DNA from: an uncultured Collinsella sp.
GTDB lineage: Bacteria > Actinomycetota > Coriobacteriia > Coriobacteriales > Coriobacteriaceae
Reading direction: 5' to 3'
Assembly: GCA_958443615.1 (NCBI GenBank)
Contig: CAUCLI010000024.1
Location: 1 to 18,639 of the forward strand
DNA: 18,639 nt
The position numbers were made by a program, and so were the translations under genes. Under the pieces are notes generated by a model, which was not told where the DNA came from, did not search any database, and worked only from the letters and a program-made list of their open reading frames with translations. Position 1 is the stretch's first letter; every line of letters begins with the position of its first letter. Of the stretch, positions 1 through 7,263 are shown piece after piece.

Positions 1-345
1 CATCTCGACGCCGTAGCGCTCGAGCGCGCCGGAGCGGGCGAGGTCGACGGCGGCGTTCAGGCCGGTCTGGCCGCCGAGCGTGGGCAGCAGGGCGTCGGGG
101 CGCTCGCGCTCGATGACGCGCTCGATGAACTCCGGCGTGATGGGCTCCACATAGGTGCGGTCGGCCAGGCCGGGGTCGGTCATGATGGTCGCGGGATTGG
201 AGTTGACCAGGATCACCTCGTAGCCGTCCTCCTTGAGGACCTTGCAGGCCTGGGCGCCGGAATAGTCGAACTCGCAGGCCTGCCCGATGACGATCGGGCC
301 GGACCCGATGACGAGGATGCGCTTGATGTCGGTACGCTTGGGCAT
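1..345 (-). CDS. carB: Carbamoyl-phosphate synthase large subunit, N-terminal 115 residues (runs off the left edge)
   Basis: Large subunit of carbamoyl-phosphate synthase, which makes carbamoyl phosphate from bicarbonate, ATP and ammonia channelled from CarA, for pyrimidines and arginine, in the cytoplasm. The visible part begins MPKRTDIKRILVIGSGPIVI and continues with GQACEFDYSGAQA, NSNPATIMTDP and LLPTLGGQTGLN, all hallmark stretches of the CarB pre-ATP-grasp domain. The start is fixed by a GGAGGAG ribosome site 7 nt upstream that lies inside the last carA codons. Only 1 nt separates the carA stop from this ATG, so the two are translationally coupled. The remaining roughly 950 residues of a normal CarB lie outside the window. 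Confidence 0.97.
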   Translation of the reverse strand, partial: MPKRTDIKRILVIGSGPIVIGQACEFDYSGAQACKVLKEDGYEVILVNSNPATIMTDPGLADRTYVEPITPEFIERVIERERPDALLPTLGGQTGLNAAVDLARSGALERYGVEM

Positions 346-346
346 G

Positions 347-1795
347 CTAGTTCTCCTCCGTTGCGAAATTCCAGCCGGCGAGGCGGTCGGCGGCGATGTC
401 GATGCTCAGGTAATCCGGCTCGCCCGCCATCAGGCGCGCGAACGCGGTGAACAGGTAGTGCGCGTCGGTGGGGCCGGGCGATGCCTCCGGGTGGTACTGC
501 ACGCTGAAGCACGGGGCGTCGAGCAGCTGGATACCCTCGGCAGTGCCGTCGTTGAGGTTCACGTGCGTGAGGCGGATGCGGCCGAAGCGATTGTTTTCCA
601 CCACCGGAGCGATGCCGCGCTCGACCCAGAAGCGCAGGTCGCCGTCGGCGGGATGCTCGGCGACGCCGCCGGACAGCTCGGGCACGAGGGCACCCAGGCT
701 GGGGAACACCAGGCCGAAGCCGTGGTTTTGCGCGGTGATCTCCACGCGGCGCGTGAGGAGGTTCATGACCGGCTGATTGCCGCCGCGATGCCCGAACTTG
801 AGCTTCTCGATCTGCGCGCCGGCGGCCAGGCTGATCATCTGGTGGCCCAGGCAGATGCCGAACACCGGCACGCGGCCGATGAGCTGCTGCACCTGGGTGT
901 ACGTCTCGGGGACGGCGTCCGGGTCGCCGGGGCCGTTGGAGAGGAAGACGCCATCGGGGTTCATCTCGAGCACCTCGGCGGCGGGGGTGTCCCACGGCAC
1001 GACGGTGAGTTCGCACCCGGCGCGGACGAGCCCCTCGAGGATGCCGCGCTTCACGCCGCAGTCGTAGGCGACCACGCGATGCGCAGCCGGGCTCGCGGCC
1101 GCCTCGCCTGCCGGGGCAGCCAGGGCGAAGTCATGGGCAGCGGGCAGGTCCGCCACGGTAAAGGGATGGGGCTCGGGACAGCTCACCGTCTTCACCAGGT
1201 TCTCCCCCACCAGCTGGGGCGCGGCGGCGAGGCGAGCGGCGAGCGCGCCGAGGTCGAATTCCTCGGTCGAGACGATGCCCATCTGGGCGCCGTTGTCGCG
1301 CAGGTGCTGGACGAGGGCGCGCGTATCGACGCCCTCGATGGCAACGATGCCGAGGTCCTGCAGGTAGGCGGGCACGCTCATGGCGCTACGCCAGTTGGAA
1401 GGCGTGGAGCACATGTCGCGCACGACCATGGCGCGCATCGCCGGTGCGCCCGCGGAACGCGAGCCGTCGCCGGGGAAGGCGCTCTGAACGTCGGCGGAAT
1501 CGATCCCGTAGTTGCCGATCTGCGGATAGGTCATGGTCACGATCTGGCCGGCGTAGCTCGGGTCGGTCATGACCTCGAAGTAGCCCTCGAGCGAGGTGTT
1601 GAAGCAAACCTCGCCGGTCGCCGTGCCCGCAGCGCCGCAAGAGCGGCCGTAGAACACGGTCCCGTCGGCGAGCAGCAGCACTGCCGGGCTGGTATTTCCT
1701 TTTGAAGTGGATGCCATGATGCGCTGGGCCAAGGGGCTCGCATCAGCGCGCGAAGGCGCGGGCGCACACGCGTCCGCGGGGCGGTTCAAACCCAT
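347..1795 (-). CDS. carA: Carbamoyl-phosphate synthase small (glutaminase) subunit
   Basis: Hydrolyses glutamine and passes ammonia to CarB. Class I glutamine amidotransferase: nucleophile C315 in FGICLGHQ, with H435 and E437 in the QYHPEASPGPTD stretch; the CarA N-terminal domain shows ADGTVFYGR and GEVCFNTSLEGYFEVMTDPSY. At 482 aa it is about 100 longer than E. coli CarA. Two things explain this: a 26-residue N-terminal extension and roughly 36 extra residues between NHGF (357-360) and the downstream THVNLNDGT. I chose the start at 1795 because AAGGAG lies 5 nt upstream of it. The internal ATG at 1717 (MASTSKGN) is where homologues would be expected to begin but has no good ribosome site. 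First gene of a carAB operon. Confidence 0.95.
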   Translation of the reverse strand: MGLNRPADACAPAPSRADASPLAQRIMASTSKGNTSPAVLLLADGTVFYGRSCGAAGTATGEVCFNTSLEGYFEVMTDPSYAGQIVTMTYPQIGNYGIDSADVQSAFPGDGSRSAGAPAMRAMVVRDMCSTPSNWRSAMSVPAYLQDLGIVAIEGVDTRALVQHLRDNGAQMGIVSTEEFDLGALAARLAAAPQLVGENLVKTVSCPEPHPFTVADLPAAHDFALAAPAGEAAASPAAHRVVAYDCGVKRGILEGLVRAGCELTVVPWDTPAAEVLEMNPDGVFLSNGPGDPDAVPETYTQVQQLIGRVPVFGICLGHQMISLAAGAQIEKLKFGHRGGNQPVMNLLTRRVEITAQNHGFGLVFPSLGALVPELSGGVAEHPADGDLRFWVERGIAPVVENNRFGRIRLTHVNLNDGTAEGIQLLDAPCFSVQYHPEASPGPTDAHYLFTAFARLMAGEPDYLSIDIAADRLAGWNFATEEN

Positions 1796-2063
1796 CTCGT
1801 CTCCTTTTCGGTCTCTCGGTACCGGCTTAAAGGCCGTATGGTCTCGGGGTATTGTACGCGACTTTACATTCCTTCGCGTAAGAAATTTATTTTATTCATA
1901 TATTGATTGTTGGATGATTAGTTTATGCATATTGCACATCATCGTGCCATAGCGCTCGGGCTTCTCCGCCCAATCCATCCAATACGATCCAGCCGCTTGC
2001 GCCGCCTTGAGAATGGTCAAGCCGATGCGATGAGGACATCTCCCGCCCGGCGCGACCACGCGA
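1796..2063. promoter_or_regulatory. carA leader and promoter region
   Basis: Divergent spacer between carA (minus) and tRNA-Lys (plus). On the minus strand a possible -10 TACAAT lies at 1856-1851, about 55 nt before the carA start, within a locally AT-rich stretch (1860-1930). No good -35 sits 16-18 nt upstream, so this is a weak candidate. A short CGGC/GCCG hairpin lies in the presumed leader near 1823-1836. I see no PyrR-type antiterminator and no plausible gene here; short ORFs in this stretch lack ribosome sites. Confidence 0.3.
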
Positions 2064-2091
2064 TTGCCAGATACGCCGACCGTGGTACAAT
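2064..2091 (+). promoter_or_regulatory. Promoter of tRNA-Lys
   Basis: TTGCCA (2064-2069) and TACAAT (2086-2091) are each one base from the sigma-70 consensus and are separated by 16 nt. The -10 ends 9 nt before the first base of the tRNA, leaving a very short 5' leader. This is the best promoter-like pair in the window. Confidence 0.75.
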
Positions 2092-2100
2092 GCAGCACGC

Positions 2101-2173
2101 GGGTCATTAGCTCAGTTGGCAGAGCAGGGGACTTTTAATCCCAAGGCCCAGGGTTCGAACCCCTGATGACCCA
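2101..2173 (+). tRNA. tRNA-Lys (anticodon TTT)
   Basis: A 73-nt cloverleaf. The acceptor arm GGGTCAT pairs with ATGACCC, followed by discriminator A. The D stem is GCTC/GAGC, the anticodon loop is CTTTTAA (anticodon TTT, reading AAA/AAG), and the T arm is CAGGG-TTCGAAC-CCCTG. The genomic bases after the discriminator are CCC, so the 3' CCA is not encoded and must be added by the CCA-adding enzyme. Position 27/43 of the anticodon stem is a G-A mismatch; the other four pairs are intact. It is the only plus-strand gene in the window and has its own promoter and terminator. Confidence 0.97.
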
Positions 2174-2187
2174 CCCTTTGAACATGA

Positions 2188-2220
2188 ACGCGAGGAGCCC
2201 TGCGCCCCTCGCGTTTTTGT
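2188..2220 (+). terminator. Rho-independent terminator of tRNA-Lys
   Basis: Stem CGCGAGG (2189-2195) pairs with CCTCGCG (2207-2213), followed directly by TTTTTGTTT. It sits 15 nt after the tRNA, as expected for a monocistronic tRNA unit. Confidence 0.85.
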
Positions 2221-2633
2221 TTACCTCGCAAGGACTCGAGCTCTGCTGGAGATACGCAGCGTAAGGATTCGAGGCCCAGTGGGGGCGCGGAAACCTGCGG
2301 AAACGCGCGGGCGTTTCCCAACGGGACCTGCAAAAAATGCGGCCCCGCAGCAAAAGGAGACCAGTGCAGCCGCCGGTCTGCAAGTGGATGAGGTTTTTCG
2401 TACTCACATCGTGATTCATCGAGTAGACGAGTTTTCGACCATCTTGCGACCTGCGCTTTTACCGTTGCCTCATACGCATCTACTCGGCACAACCGGGTTT
2501 TAATACGAAAAACCTCAACTTTGTTTGGGCCGATCCATATTCCCGCGCAAGACGCACCCAACAAGCAGCCCAACCGCGGCCGAGCGCGATGGACAGCGCG
2601 CCCGATCTGCATCTCACACGGCCGAGCTTCGCA
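2221..2633. other. Intergenic stretch without a gene; contains paired inverted elements
   Basis: Lies between two convergent terminators (tRNA-Lys from the left, aminopeptidase from the right). ORFs crossing it lack ribosome sites and family resemblance. It holds a hairpin GGAAACGC-GCGG-GCGTTTCC at 2299-2318 and the long inverted pair at 2389-2517, listed separately. A weak minus-strand T6 run preceded by a short GC stem lies near 2335-2350. Confidence 0.7.
2389..2517. repeat. Long interrupted inverted repeat (14-bp and 8-bp arms with identical spacing)
   Basis: TGAGGTTTTTCGTA (2389-2402) is repeated in perfect inversion at 2504-2517. CGAGTAGA (2420-2427) is repeated in inversion at 2479-2486. 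In both half-sites the two boxes are separated by exactly 17 nt of unrelated sequence, so each half is a two-box element and the two face each other across about 51 nt. The conserved boxes with a conserved gap resemble a bipartite protein-binding or promoter-like element present twice, rather than a simple hairpin. It could also be a degenerate mobile miniature element. Confidence 0.8.
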
Positions 2634-2666
2634 TAGAAAAAGGCCGCCGACTCTCATCGGCGGCCA
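2634..2666 (-). terminator. Rho-independent terminator of the aminopeptidase operon
   Basis: Perfect 9-bp stem GGCCGCCGA (2642-2650) / TCGGCGGCC (2657-2665) with a 6-nt loop. Read on the minus strand it is followed by TTTTTC. It lies 9 nt beyond the aminopeptidase stop codon. Confidence 0.9.
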
Positions 2667-2674
2667 CAAAAAGC

Positions 2675-3955
2675 CTATTCCCAGGTCCACTGACCGTTCA
2701 CGAAGACGGGCACTTCCTCGCCCTCGGCGGTGATGCCGGTGATGTTCAGATCGTCCGCACCGATCATGAAGTCCACGTGCGTCGCGCTCTTATTCAGACC
2801 GCGGCGGCGCAGCTCCTCGGGGGACAGCTCGCAACCGCCTTCGTAGCACTCGGGGAACGCGGAACCCAGCGCCAGATGGCAGCTCGCGTTCTCGTCGTAC
2901 AGCGTGTCGTAGAACAGAATCCCCGATTCGCGGATCGGCGTGTTCTTGGAAATCAGCGCCACCTCGCCCAGGCGACGGGCGCCCTCATCGGTCTCCAGGA
3001 TGCTCGCAAGCGTATCGCGACCGACCTCGGCGTCATACTCCACGACGCTGCCGCCCTCGAAGCGCATCCAGAAACGGTCGATTTTGTTCCCATGGCGCAC
3101 CAGCGGCAGGGCGGAGTACACGATACCGTCGACGCGGTCGCAATCCGGCGAGGTGAACACCTCCTCCGTGGGGATATTCGGGAAGAACGCGTGGCCGTCG
3201 GGCGTCACGCTCGAACCGCCCTCCCACACATGGCGGTCGGTCATGCCGACCCACAGGTCGGTGCCGTTGGCGGAGGCGTAGTGGAGCCGATCGAAGTGCC
3301 GGTCGTTCAGCAGGCGCAGGTTCTTCTCGAACGTCGCGTCATGCAGCTCCCACGCGGCCTCGGGATCCTCGCCATCAGCGCGCGCGACGGAGAGGATCGC
3401 GCACCACAGGCGATACACGGCGACCTCATCCTCGATGCCCGGGAACACGCGGCGCGCCCATGCGGCGACCGGCGCGCCGGCGATGCACCACTGGTTGATA
3501 TTGAAATCCATACCGCGACGATAGATGGCGCACTGGGTGTTGCGCGCCTTGGAGGCAGCGGCGGGCTTGGCCGGGTCGACGCCCTTGAGAGCCTCGGGGT
3601 CGGCGCCCTCGATGAAGATGAAGCACGCGCCGGCCTCGGCGAGCGAGTCGAGCTGCTCGCGCTGCCACGACGGGACCGTCTCGAACCACGCGGTCTCGAC
3701 GTTCTCGTACGTCAGGCGGGTGATGGCGTCGTCGCTCCAGATGACGGTCACGTGACCGGCGCCCGCAGCGTACGCGCGGGCGACCACGGTGCGCACGAAC
3801 GGCGCGACCTCGATGGGCGCCTGCACCACGACCTCCTGGCCGGGCTTGACGCTCACGCCCTTGCGGACGATCAGATCGGCATAGCGCTCCAGCTTGGGCT
3901 GCAGCTTGACCATGCCCGCGCGGGCATCCTCGACGGTGAGTTCGGCCTTGAACAT
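2675..3955 (-). CDS. M29-family (thermophilic type) leucyl aminopeptidase
   Basis: Cytoplasmic metallo-aminopeptidase of the AmpS/AmpT/PepS family, removing N-terminal residues from peptides with a dinuclear metal centre. At 426 aa it has the usual family length (about 410). Family landmarks are the N-terminal LERYADLIVRKGVSVKPGQEV region and the C-terminal metal-binding segments. By family position the likely ligands are E264 or E265 (in PTEEVFTSPD), E331 (GEVALI), H360 (ASCHLALG), H393 and D395 (THVDFMIG); all are present. The start at 3955 is supported by AGAGGAAA upstream. Only 1 nt separates it from the stop of the preceding membrane-protein gene, so it is probably translated by coupling. 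It is the last gene before a strong terminator. Confidence 0.93.
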   Translation of the reverse strand: MFKAELTVEDARAGMVKLQPKLERYADLIVRKGVSVKPGQEVVVQAPIEVAPFVRTVVARAYAAGAGHVTVIWSDDAITRLTYENVETAWFETVPSWQREQLDSLAEAGACFIFIEGADPEALKGVDPAKPAAASKARNTQCAIYRRGMDFNINQWCIAGAPVAAWARRVFPGIEDEVAVYRLWCAILSVARADGEDPEAAWELHDATFEKNLRLLNDRHFDRLHYASANGTDLWVGMTDRHVWEGGSSVTPDGHAFFPNIPTEEVFTSPDCDRVDGIVYSALPLVRHGNKIDRFWMRFEGGSVVEYDAEVGRDTLASILETDEGARRLGEVALISKNTPIRESGILFYDTLYDENASCHLALGSAFPECYEGGCELSPEELRRRGLNKSATHVDFMIGADDLNITGITAEGEEVPVFVNGQWTWE

Positions 3956-3956
3956 G

Positions 3957-4547
3957 TTATTTCCTCTTGTCGTCCTTGGGGGCCACGGAGCGGGCGATGA
4001 CCTCGTCGAGCTTGGCGGCGGTCATGCCGGCGGCCTTCTCGCGGCAGGCGTTGCGGATCGGGCGGATCTTCATGAAGTCGAAGATGAGCGCGATGATGAT
4101 CGCTGCGTAGGCGGCTGCGATCATGGCGAACTGCGCGGTCTGGGCGCCCTTGTCGGCCATGCCCTCCTGACCGAAAACGGCCAACAGCACCCAGGTGCCG
4201 ATCAGCGCGGCGATGCCGATGGCGAGCAGGACCCACCAGATGCGGCGCAGGCGAGGATAGTCGGGGTCCTCCTTCATGAGCTGGCTGGAGGCGGTGTAGA
4301 TGCGGTCCTCCTCACGGCGCAGCTCGGCCTTGCGGGCCTTCTTCTCCTCCTTGGAGAGGTTGGAGAGGTCCTCGCCGCGCTCGGCGGCGGCGCGCTTGGC
4401 CTTGGCGGTGGTTGGGACCACGCGGACGGAGCCGGCGGCGGCTCGGGCGGGCTTGGCCGAGGACGCGGACTTGCGGGCCATGCCGGTGCCGGACACGCCC
4501 TGCAGCTTGTCCTGGTTACGCTTGTTGTTTGCGCTTCTGGTACTCAC
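3957..4547 (-). CDS. Small two-helix membrane protein of unknown function
   Basis: A 196-aa protein I do not recognise with certainty. The first 100 residues are highly charged, rich in Lys, Ala and Arg with no hydrophobic core (a likely coiled or disordered cytoplasmic tail, KEEKKARKAELRREED at about 66-81). Two hydrophobic helices follow at about 103-125 and 137-158, then a basic 38-residue C-terminal tail (KIRPIRNACREKAAG). The layout recalls the DUF3043-type actinobacterial membrane proteins, but I cannot confirm that family. The start is GTG at 4547, chosen because AAGGAG lies 7 nt upstream inside the purC 3' end; the gene overlaps purC by 32 nt. This coupling suggests co-expression with purC and the aminopeptidase. 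Confidence 0.75.
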   Translation of the reverse strand: MSTRSANNKRNQDKLQGVSGTGMARKSASSAKPARAAAGSVRVVPTTAKAKRAAAERGEDLSNLSKEEKKARKAELRREEDRIYTASSQLMKEDPDYPRLRRIWWVLLAIGIAALIGTWVLLAVFGQEGMADKGAQTAQFAMIAAAYAAIIIALIFDFMKIRPIRNACREKAAGMTAAKLDEVIARSVAPKDDKRK

Positions 4548-5442
4548 TTAATCGCTCCTTCTTGGATGCCATGGGCAAAAATGTGCTGCCAGTAATAATC
4601 TCATATGCGTCGCGATACCGTGCCGATGTTCTCTCAATAACCTCAGACGGCAGGCGCGGCGGCTCGCCCGTGAAATCCCAATTGTCCTTGAGCCAATCGC
4701 GCACGTACTGCTTGTCATAACCGGGCTGAACCTCGCCCTCCTCATAGGAGGCGGCATCCCAGAATCGACTGGAATCGGGGGTGAGGCACTCGTCGATCAG
4801 CGTGACGCGGCCGTCGATGATGCCGAATTCGAACTTGGTGTCCGCGATGATGATGCCTCTCGTTCGGGCATAGCGCGAGGCCTCCGTGTACAGGTTGATC
4901 GACAGGTCGCGAATCTGGCTTGCCAGGTCCTCGCCGATGAGCTCGGCGCACCTCTCATAGGAGATGCTCTCATCGTGATCTCCCACATCGGCCTTGGTAG
5001 ACGGGGTGAACAGGGGCTCGGGCAACGGTGATGCCTCGACCAGGCCGGCCGGCAGCGCAATACCGTCGACCTCCCCCGTCGCATCATATGCTTCCTTGAT
5101 CGACCCGGTGAGATAGCCACGGACCACGCACTCGATCTTGATGGGCTCGGCCTTGCGCACCAGCATCGCGCGGCCGGAAAGATACTCCTCATAGGGCAAG
5201 AACTCCGCGGGGAAGTCGCTCGGATCCATGGACACCAGATGGTTCGGCACGACATCGGCGAGCTTCTCGAACCAGAACGCCGAGATGCTGCTCAGAACCT
5301 CCCCTTTATAGGGGATCTCGTCGGGCAGGATGTAATCGAATGCCGAAATACGGTCCGAAGCGACCATGAGCAACGAATCGCCAGCATCGTAGATGTCGCG
5401 AACCTTACCCTGGGAATCCGGCCGAAGCTCCATTGCTGTCAT
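4516..5442 (-). CDS. purC: Phosphoribosylaminoimidazole-succinocarboxamide synthase (SAICAR synthetase)
   Basis: Joins aspartate to carboxyaminoimidazole ribonucleotide with ATP in de novo purine synthesis, in the cytoplasm. Signature stretches: GKVRDIYDAGDSLLMVASDR (12-31), ISAFDYILPDEIPYKGEVL, VRGYLTGS (107-114), FTPSTKA (145-151), IADTKFEFG (199-207) and DECLTPDSSRFW (217-228). At 308 aa it is of the longer Ade1-like type rather than the 237-aa E. coli type. The start at 5442 has AAGGAG about 9 nt upstream; an in-frame ATG three codons later is a less likely alternative. No other pur gene is in the window. It follows the sensor kinase by about 107 nt, with a strong hairpin in the gap. Confidence 0.96.
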   Translation of the reverse strand: MTAMELRPDSQGKVRDIYDAGDSLLMVASDRISAFDYILPDEIPYKGEVLSSISAFWFEKLADVVPNHLVSMDPSDFPAEFLPYEEYLSGRAMLVRKAEPIKIECVVRGYLTGSIKEAYDATGEVDGIALPAGLVEASPLPEPLFTPSTKADVGDHDESISYERCAELIGEDLASQIRDLSINLYTEASRYARTRGIIIADTKFEFGIIDGRVTLIDECLTPDSSRFWDAASYEEGEVQPGYDKQYVRDWLKDNWDFTGEPPRLPSEVIERTSARYRDAYEIITGSTFLPMASKKERLSEYQKRKQQA

Positions 5443-5460
5443 AAGCGCCCTCTCCTTAAC

Positions 5461-5493
5461 GCCGTGATACGGCGCCGGGGACCACCCGGCGCC
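5461..5493 (-). promoter_or_regulatory. Hairpin region between the sensor kinase and purC (terminator or leader structure)
   Basis: A perfect 9-bp stem GGCGCCGGG (5471-5479) / CCCGGCGCC (5485-5493) with a 5-nt loop, overlapping a smaller hairpin GCCGT-GAT-ACGGC (5461-5473). They share 5471-5473 and so cannot both be fully formed. There is no T run on either side. It could be a terminator for the kinase gene that does not depend on a U tract, or a structured purC leader. Confidence 0.5.
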
Positions 5494-5549
5494 AGCCGTT
5501 GCGCCGTGCGGATGACGCCGAGCTCATCACTCCCCGCCACCGCGCGCGG

Positions 5550-7058
5550 CTAGCGCCTCATTGTAGAAGACTGCTTCTCCTCTTCCTGCTCGCGCGGAAG
5601 ATGTAACGTAAACGTCGTGCCCTTTTCAAGTTCGGACTCGACGGCGATGAAGCCGTGATGCCGCTCGACGATCTGCTTGGTCACGGCGAGGCCCACGCCC
5701 AGGCCGCCGGCTTCGCGGGCCCGGCTCGCATCGGCGCGCCAGAACCGGCCGAAGATGCGGGCGAGGTCGTCCTTGGCGATGCCGATGCCGGTATCGGACA
5801 CCGTGATCATCACATGCTTGCGGTCCCCGTGGACCGACACCACGACCCATCCGTCCTCGGGCGTGTAGCGCATGGCGTTGCTCATGAGGTTGATGACGCA
5901 TTGCGTGATCATATCGGAGTCGCAGGTGATCACAGCCGAACGCCCCTGCATCTCGTCGGCGAAGCGCAGGTGCAGCCCCTTGTTGTGGAACAGCTGGTGC
6001 TGGTTGTTCACAATCGTGCGCGTGAGCTGCACGATGTCGACCTTGTCGAGCTGCAGCGGCGCGGCGTGGTTCTCCTGGCGGGAGAGGTCGAGCGTCTGCT
6101 GCACCAGGCGCGCGAGGCGGCGCGTCTCCGAGGCGACGGTCTCCAAGTGCTCCGCGTCGGTGGGGTACACGCCGTCCTGCATGGCCTCGACGGTCGCCTG
6201 CATCGCCATGAGCGGAGTGCGCAGCTCGTGCGCGACGTCGGAGGTGAGGCGGCGCTCGCGCTTGAGGTCGCGCTCGAGGTTCGCGGCCATCTCGTCGAAT
6301 GTCTCACCGAGCTGGTCGATCTCGTCGTCGCCGCGCATGTTCGTGCGGGCGGAGAGATCGCCCTCGCGGATGCGTCGGGCCGTGTCGGTGATGATGCCCA
6401 CGGGCTTGGTGAACATGCGCGACACCAGGAAGCCCACGATCACGGCGATCGCGATGGCGATGAACGCCGCGAGGCCCATGGCGTTGAAGGTCCGCTCGCG
6501 AAACGCCGTGTCGGCCTTGGTGAGCAGCGCATCGCTGCCGAGCACCCACAGGCGCGCCTCGCCGATGCGCAGGCCGTCCGTGGTCACGATCGGCACGGTC
6601 ACCGCGGACTCCGGGTCCGTGGGCGCCTGGGAGGCCGTGGTGTGCTCCTTGGAGTGACGTGCGGGCAGGGTGTCGTCATAGAGGATCTTGCCGGTGTCGT
6701 CCGTGACCTGCAGGCCGATGTCATCGGACAGCGCGCTGGAGCCGGCGATCTCCGCCAGGGACTCACGGCTCCAACCGCCCTCGGCCGTATAGACCTCGGC
6801 GATCTTCGCCGCTGCGACATGCGCGATCTCCTCAACGTTCGCGCGCGTGTAATCGGAGAACGCACCGCCCCACACCACCGTGACCACAGATGCCAAGATG
6901 ATGACGGTCACCAACGAGGTGAGGGCGAACGAGAGCGCCATCCTGCCGCCGTAGCTGATTCCGGCACGCGGTGTGGCATGAGGCGTGTTCCAACTCGCGC
7001 GGCTCGAGGGCTGCTCGCTCTCATGCCCGTGTTTTTGCCCGATGACCAGTCGCGCCAT
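5550..7058 (-). CDS. Membrane sensor histidine kinase with HAMP domain
   Basis: A 502-aa two-component sensor kinase. Order: short cytoplasmic tail, transmembrane helix about 40-65, extracytoplasmic sensor region about 66-190, second helix about 193-213, HAMP about 214-266, HisKA dimerisation domain with phospho-acceptor H277 in SDVAHELRTPL, then the ATPase domain with N394 (NLMSNAMRYTPEDG), D422 (SDTGIGIAKDD), FGRFWR and the G2 box GLGVGLA (about 452-458). All catalytic boxes are intact. The start was moved 19 codons inside the longest reading frame because AGGAGG lies 5 nt before the ATG at 7058. The sensor domain gives no clue to the signal. It lies downstream of the response regulator gene, but a terminator separates them. 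Confidence 0.95.
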   Translation of the reverse strand: MARLVIGQKHGHESEQPSSRASWNTPHATPRAGISYGGRMALSFALTSLVTVIILASVVTVVWGGAFSDYTRANVEEIAHVAAAKIAEVYTAEGGWSRESLAEIAGSSALSDDIGLQVTDDTGKILYDDTLPARHSKEHTTASQAPTDPESAVTVPIVTTDGLRIGEARLWVLGSDALLTKADTAFRERTFNAMGLAAFIAIAIAVIVGFLVSRMFTKPVGIITDTARRIREGDLSARTNMRGDDEIDQLGETFDEMAANLERDLKRERRLTSDVAHELRTPLMAMQATVEAMQDGVYPTDAEHLETVASETRRLARLVQQTLDLSRQENHAAPLQLDKVDIVQLTRTIVNNQHQLFHNKGLHLRFADEMQGRSAVITCDSDMITQCVINLMSNAMRYTPEDGWVVVSVHGDRKHVMITVSDTGIGIAKDDLARIFGRFWRADASRAREAGGLGVGLAVTKQIVERHHGFIAVESELEKGTTFTLHLPREQEEEKQSSTMRR

Positions 7059-7170
7059 CTCGCCCTCCTCTAATCGATCAATTGGGGACAGGAATCGGTT
7101 GGGGGGCGGGTGCAAGTCGCTTGCTCAAATCGCTCAGATCGCCCCGTCGGCACAGATGGCCCGCTGTTCG

Positions 7171-7200
7171 AACCCCGCCGAACCCCGCCGAACCCCGCCG
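7171..7200. repeat. Three tandem copies of a 10-bp unit
   Basis: AACCCCGCCG is repeated three times without change between the response regulator terminator and the sensor kinase start. It contributes no codons to either gene. Confidence 0.9.
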
Positions 7201-7212
7201 GGTCCCATCCGT

Positions 7213-7252
7213 CAAAACGAAAAACGGGCGCCACGATGTTCGCGGCGCCCGT
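7213..7252 (-). terminator. Terminator between the response regulator and the sensor kinase
   Basis: Perfect 9-bp stem ACGGGCGCC (7224-7232) / GGCGCCCGT (7244-7252); on the minus strand it is followed by TTTTTCGTTTT. It starts 12 nt after the response regulator stop, so it should end or reduce transcription before the kinase gene. Confidence 0.85.
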
Positions 7253-7263
7253 CTGCAGACGTG

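Noticed and set aside
287..1705. Plus-strand open frame of 472 codons
   Set aside because: Antisense to carA, which has full catalytic motifs and a strong ribosome site.
2101..2173. tRNA-Lys as an integration site of a mobile element
   Set aside because: No second copy of the tRNA 3' end, no integrase and no phage or plasmid genes are visible in the window.
2112..2690. Minus-strand open frame of 192 codons
   Set aside because: It runs antisense through tRNA-Lys and its terminator and through the aminopeptidase terminator, and has no ribosome site or family resemblance.
7168..7182. Possible tRNA T-arm (TTCGAACCCC)
   Set aside because: No matching acceptor, D or anticodon arms occur nearby; it is the edge of the 10-bp tandem repeat.
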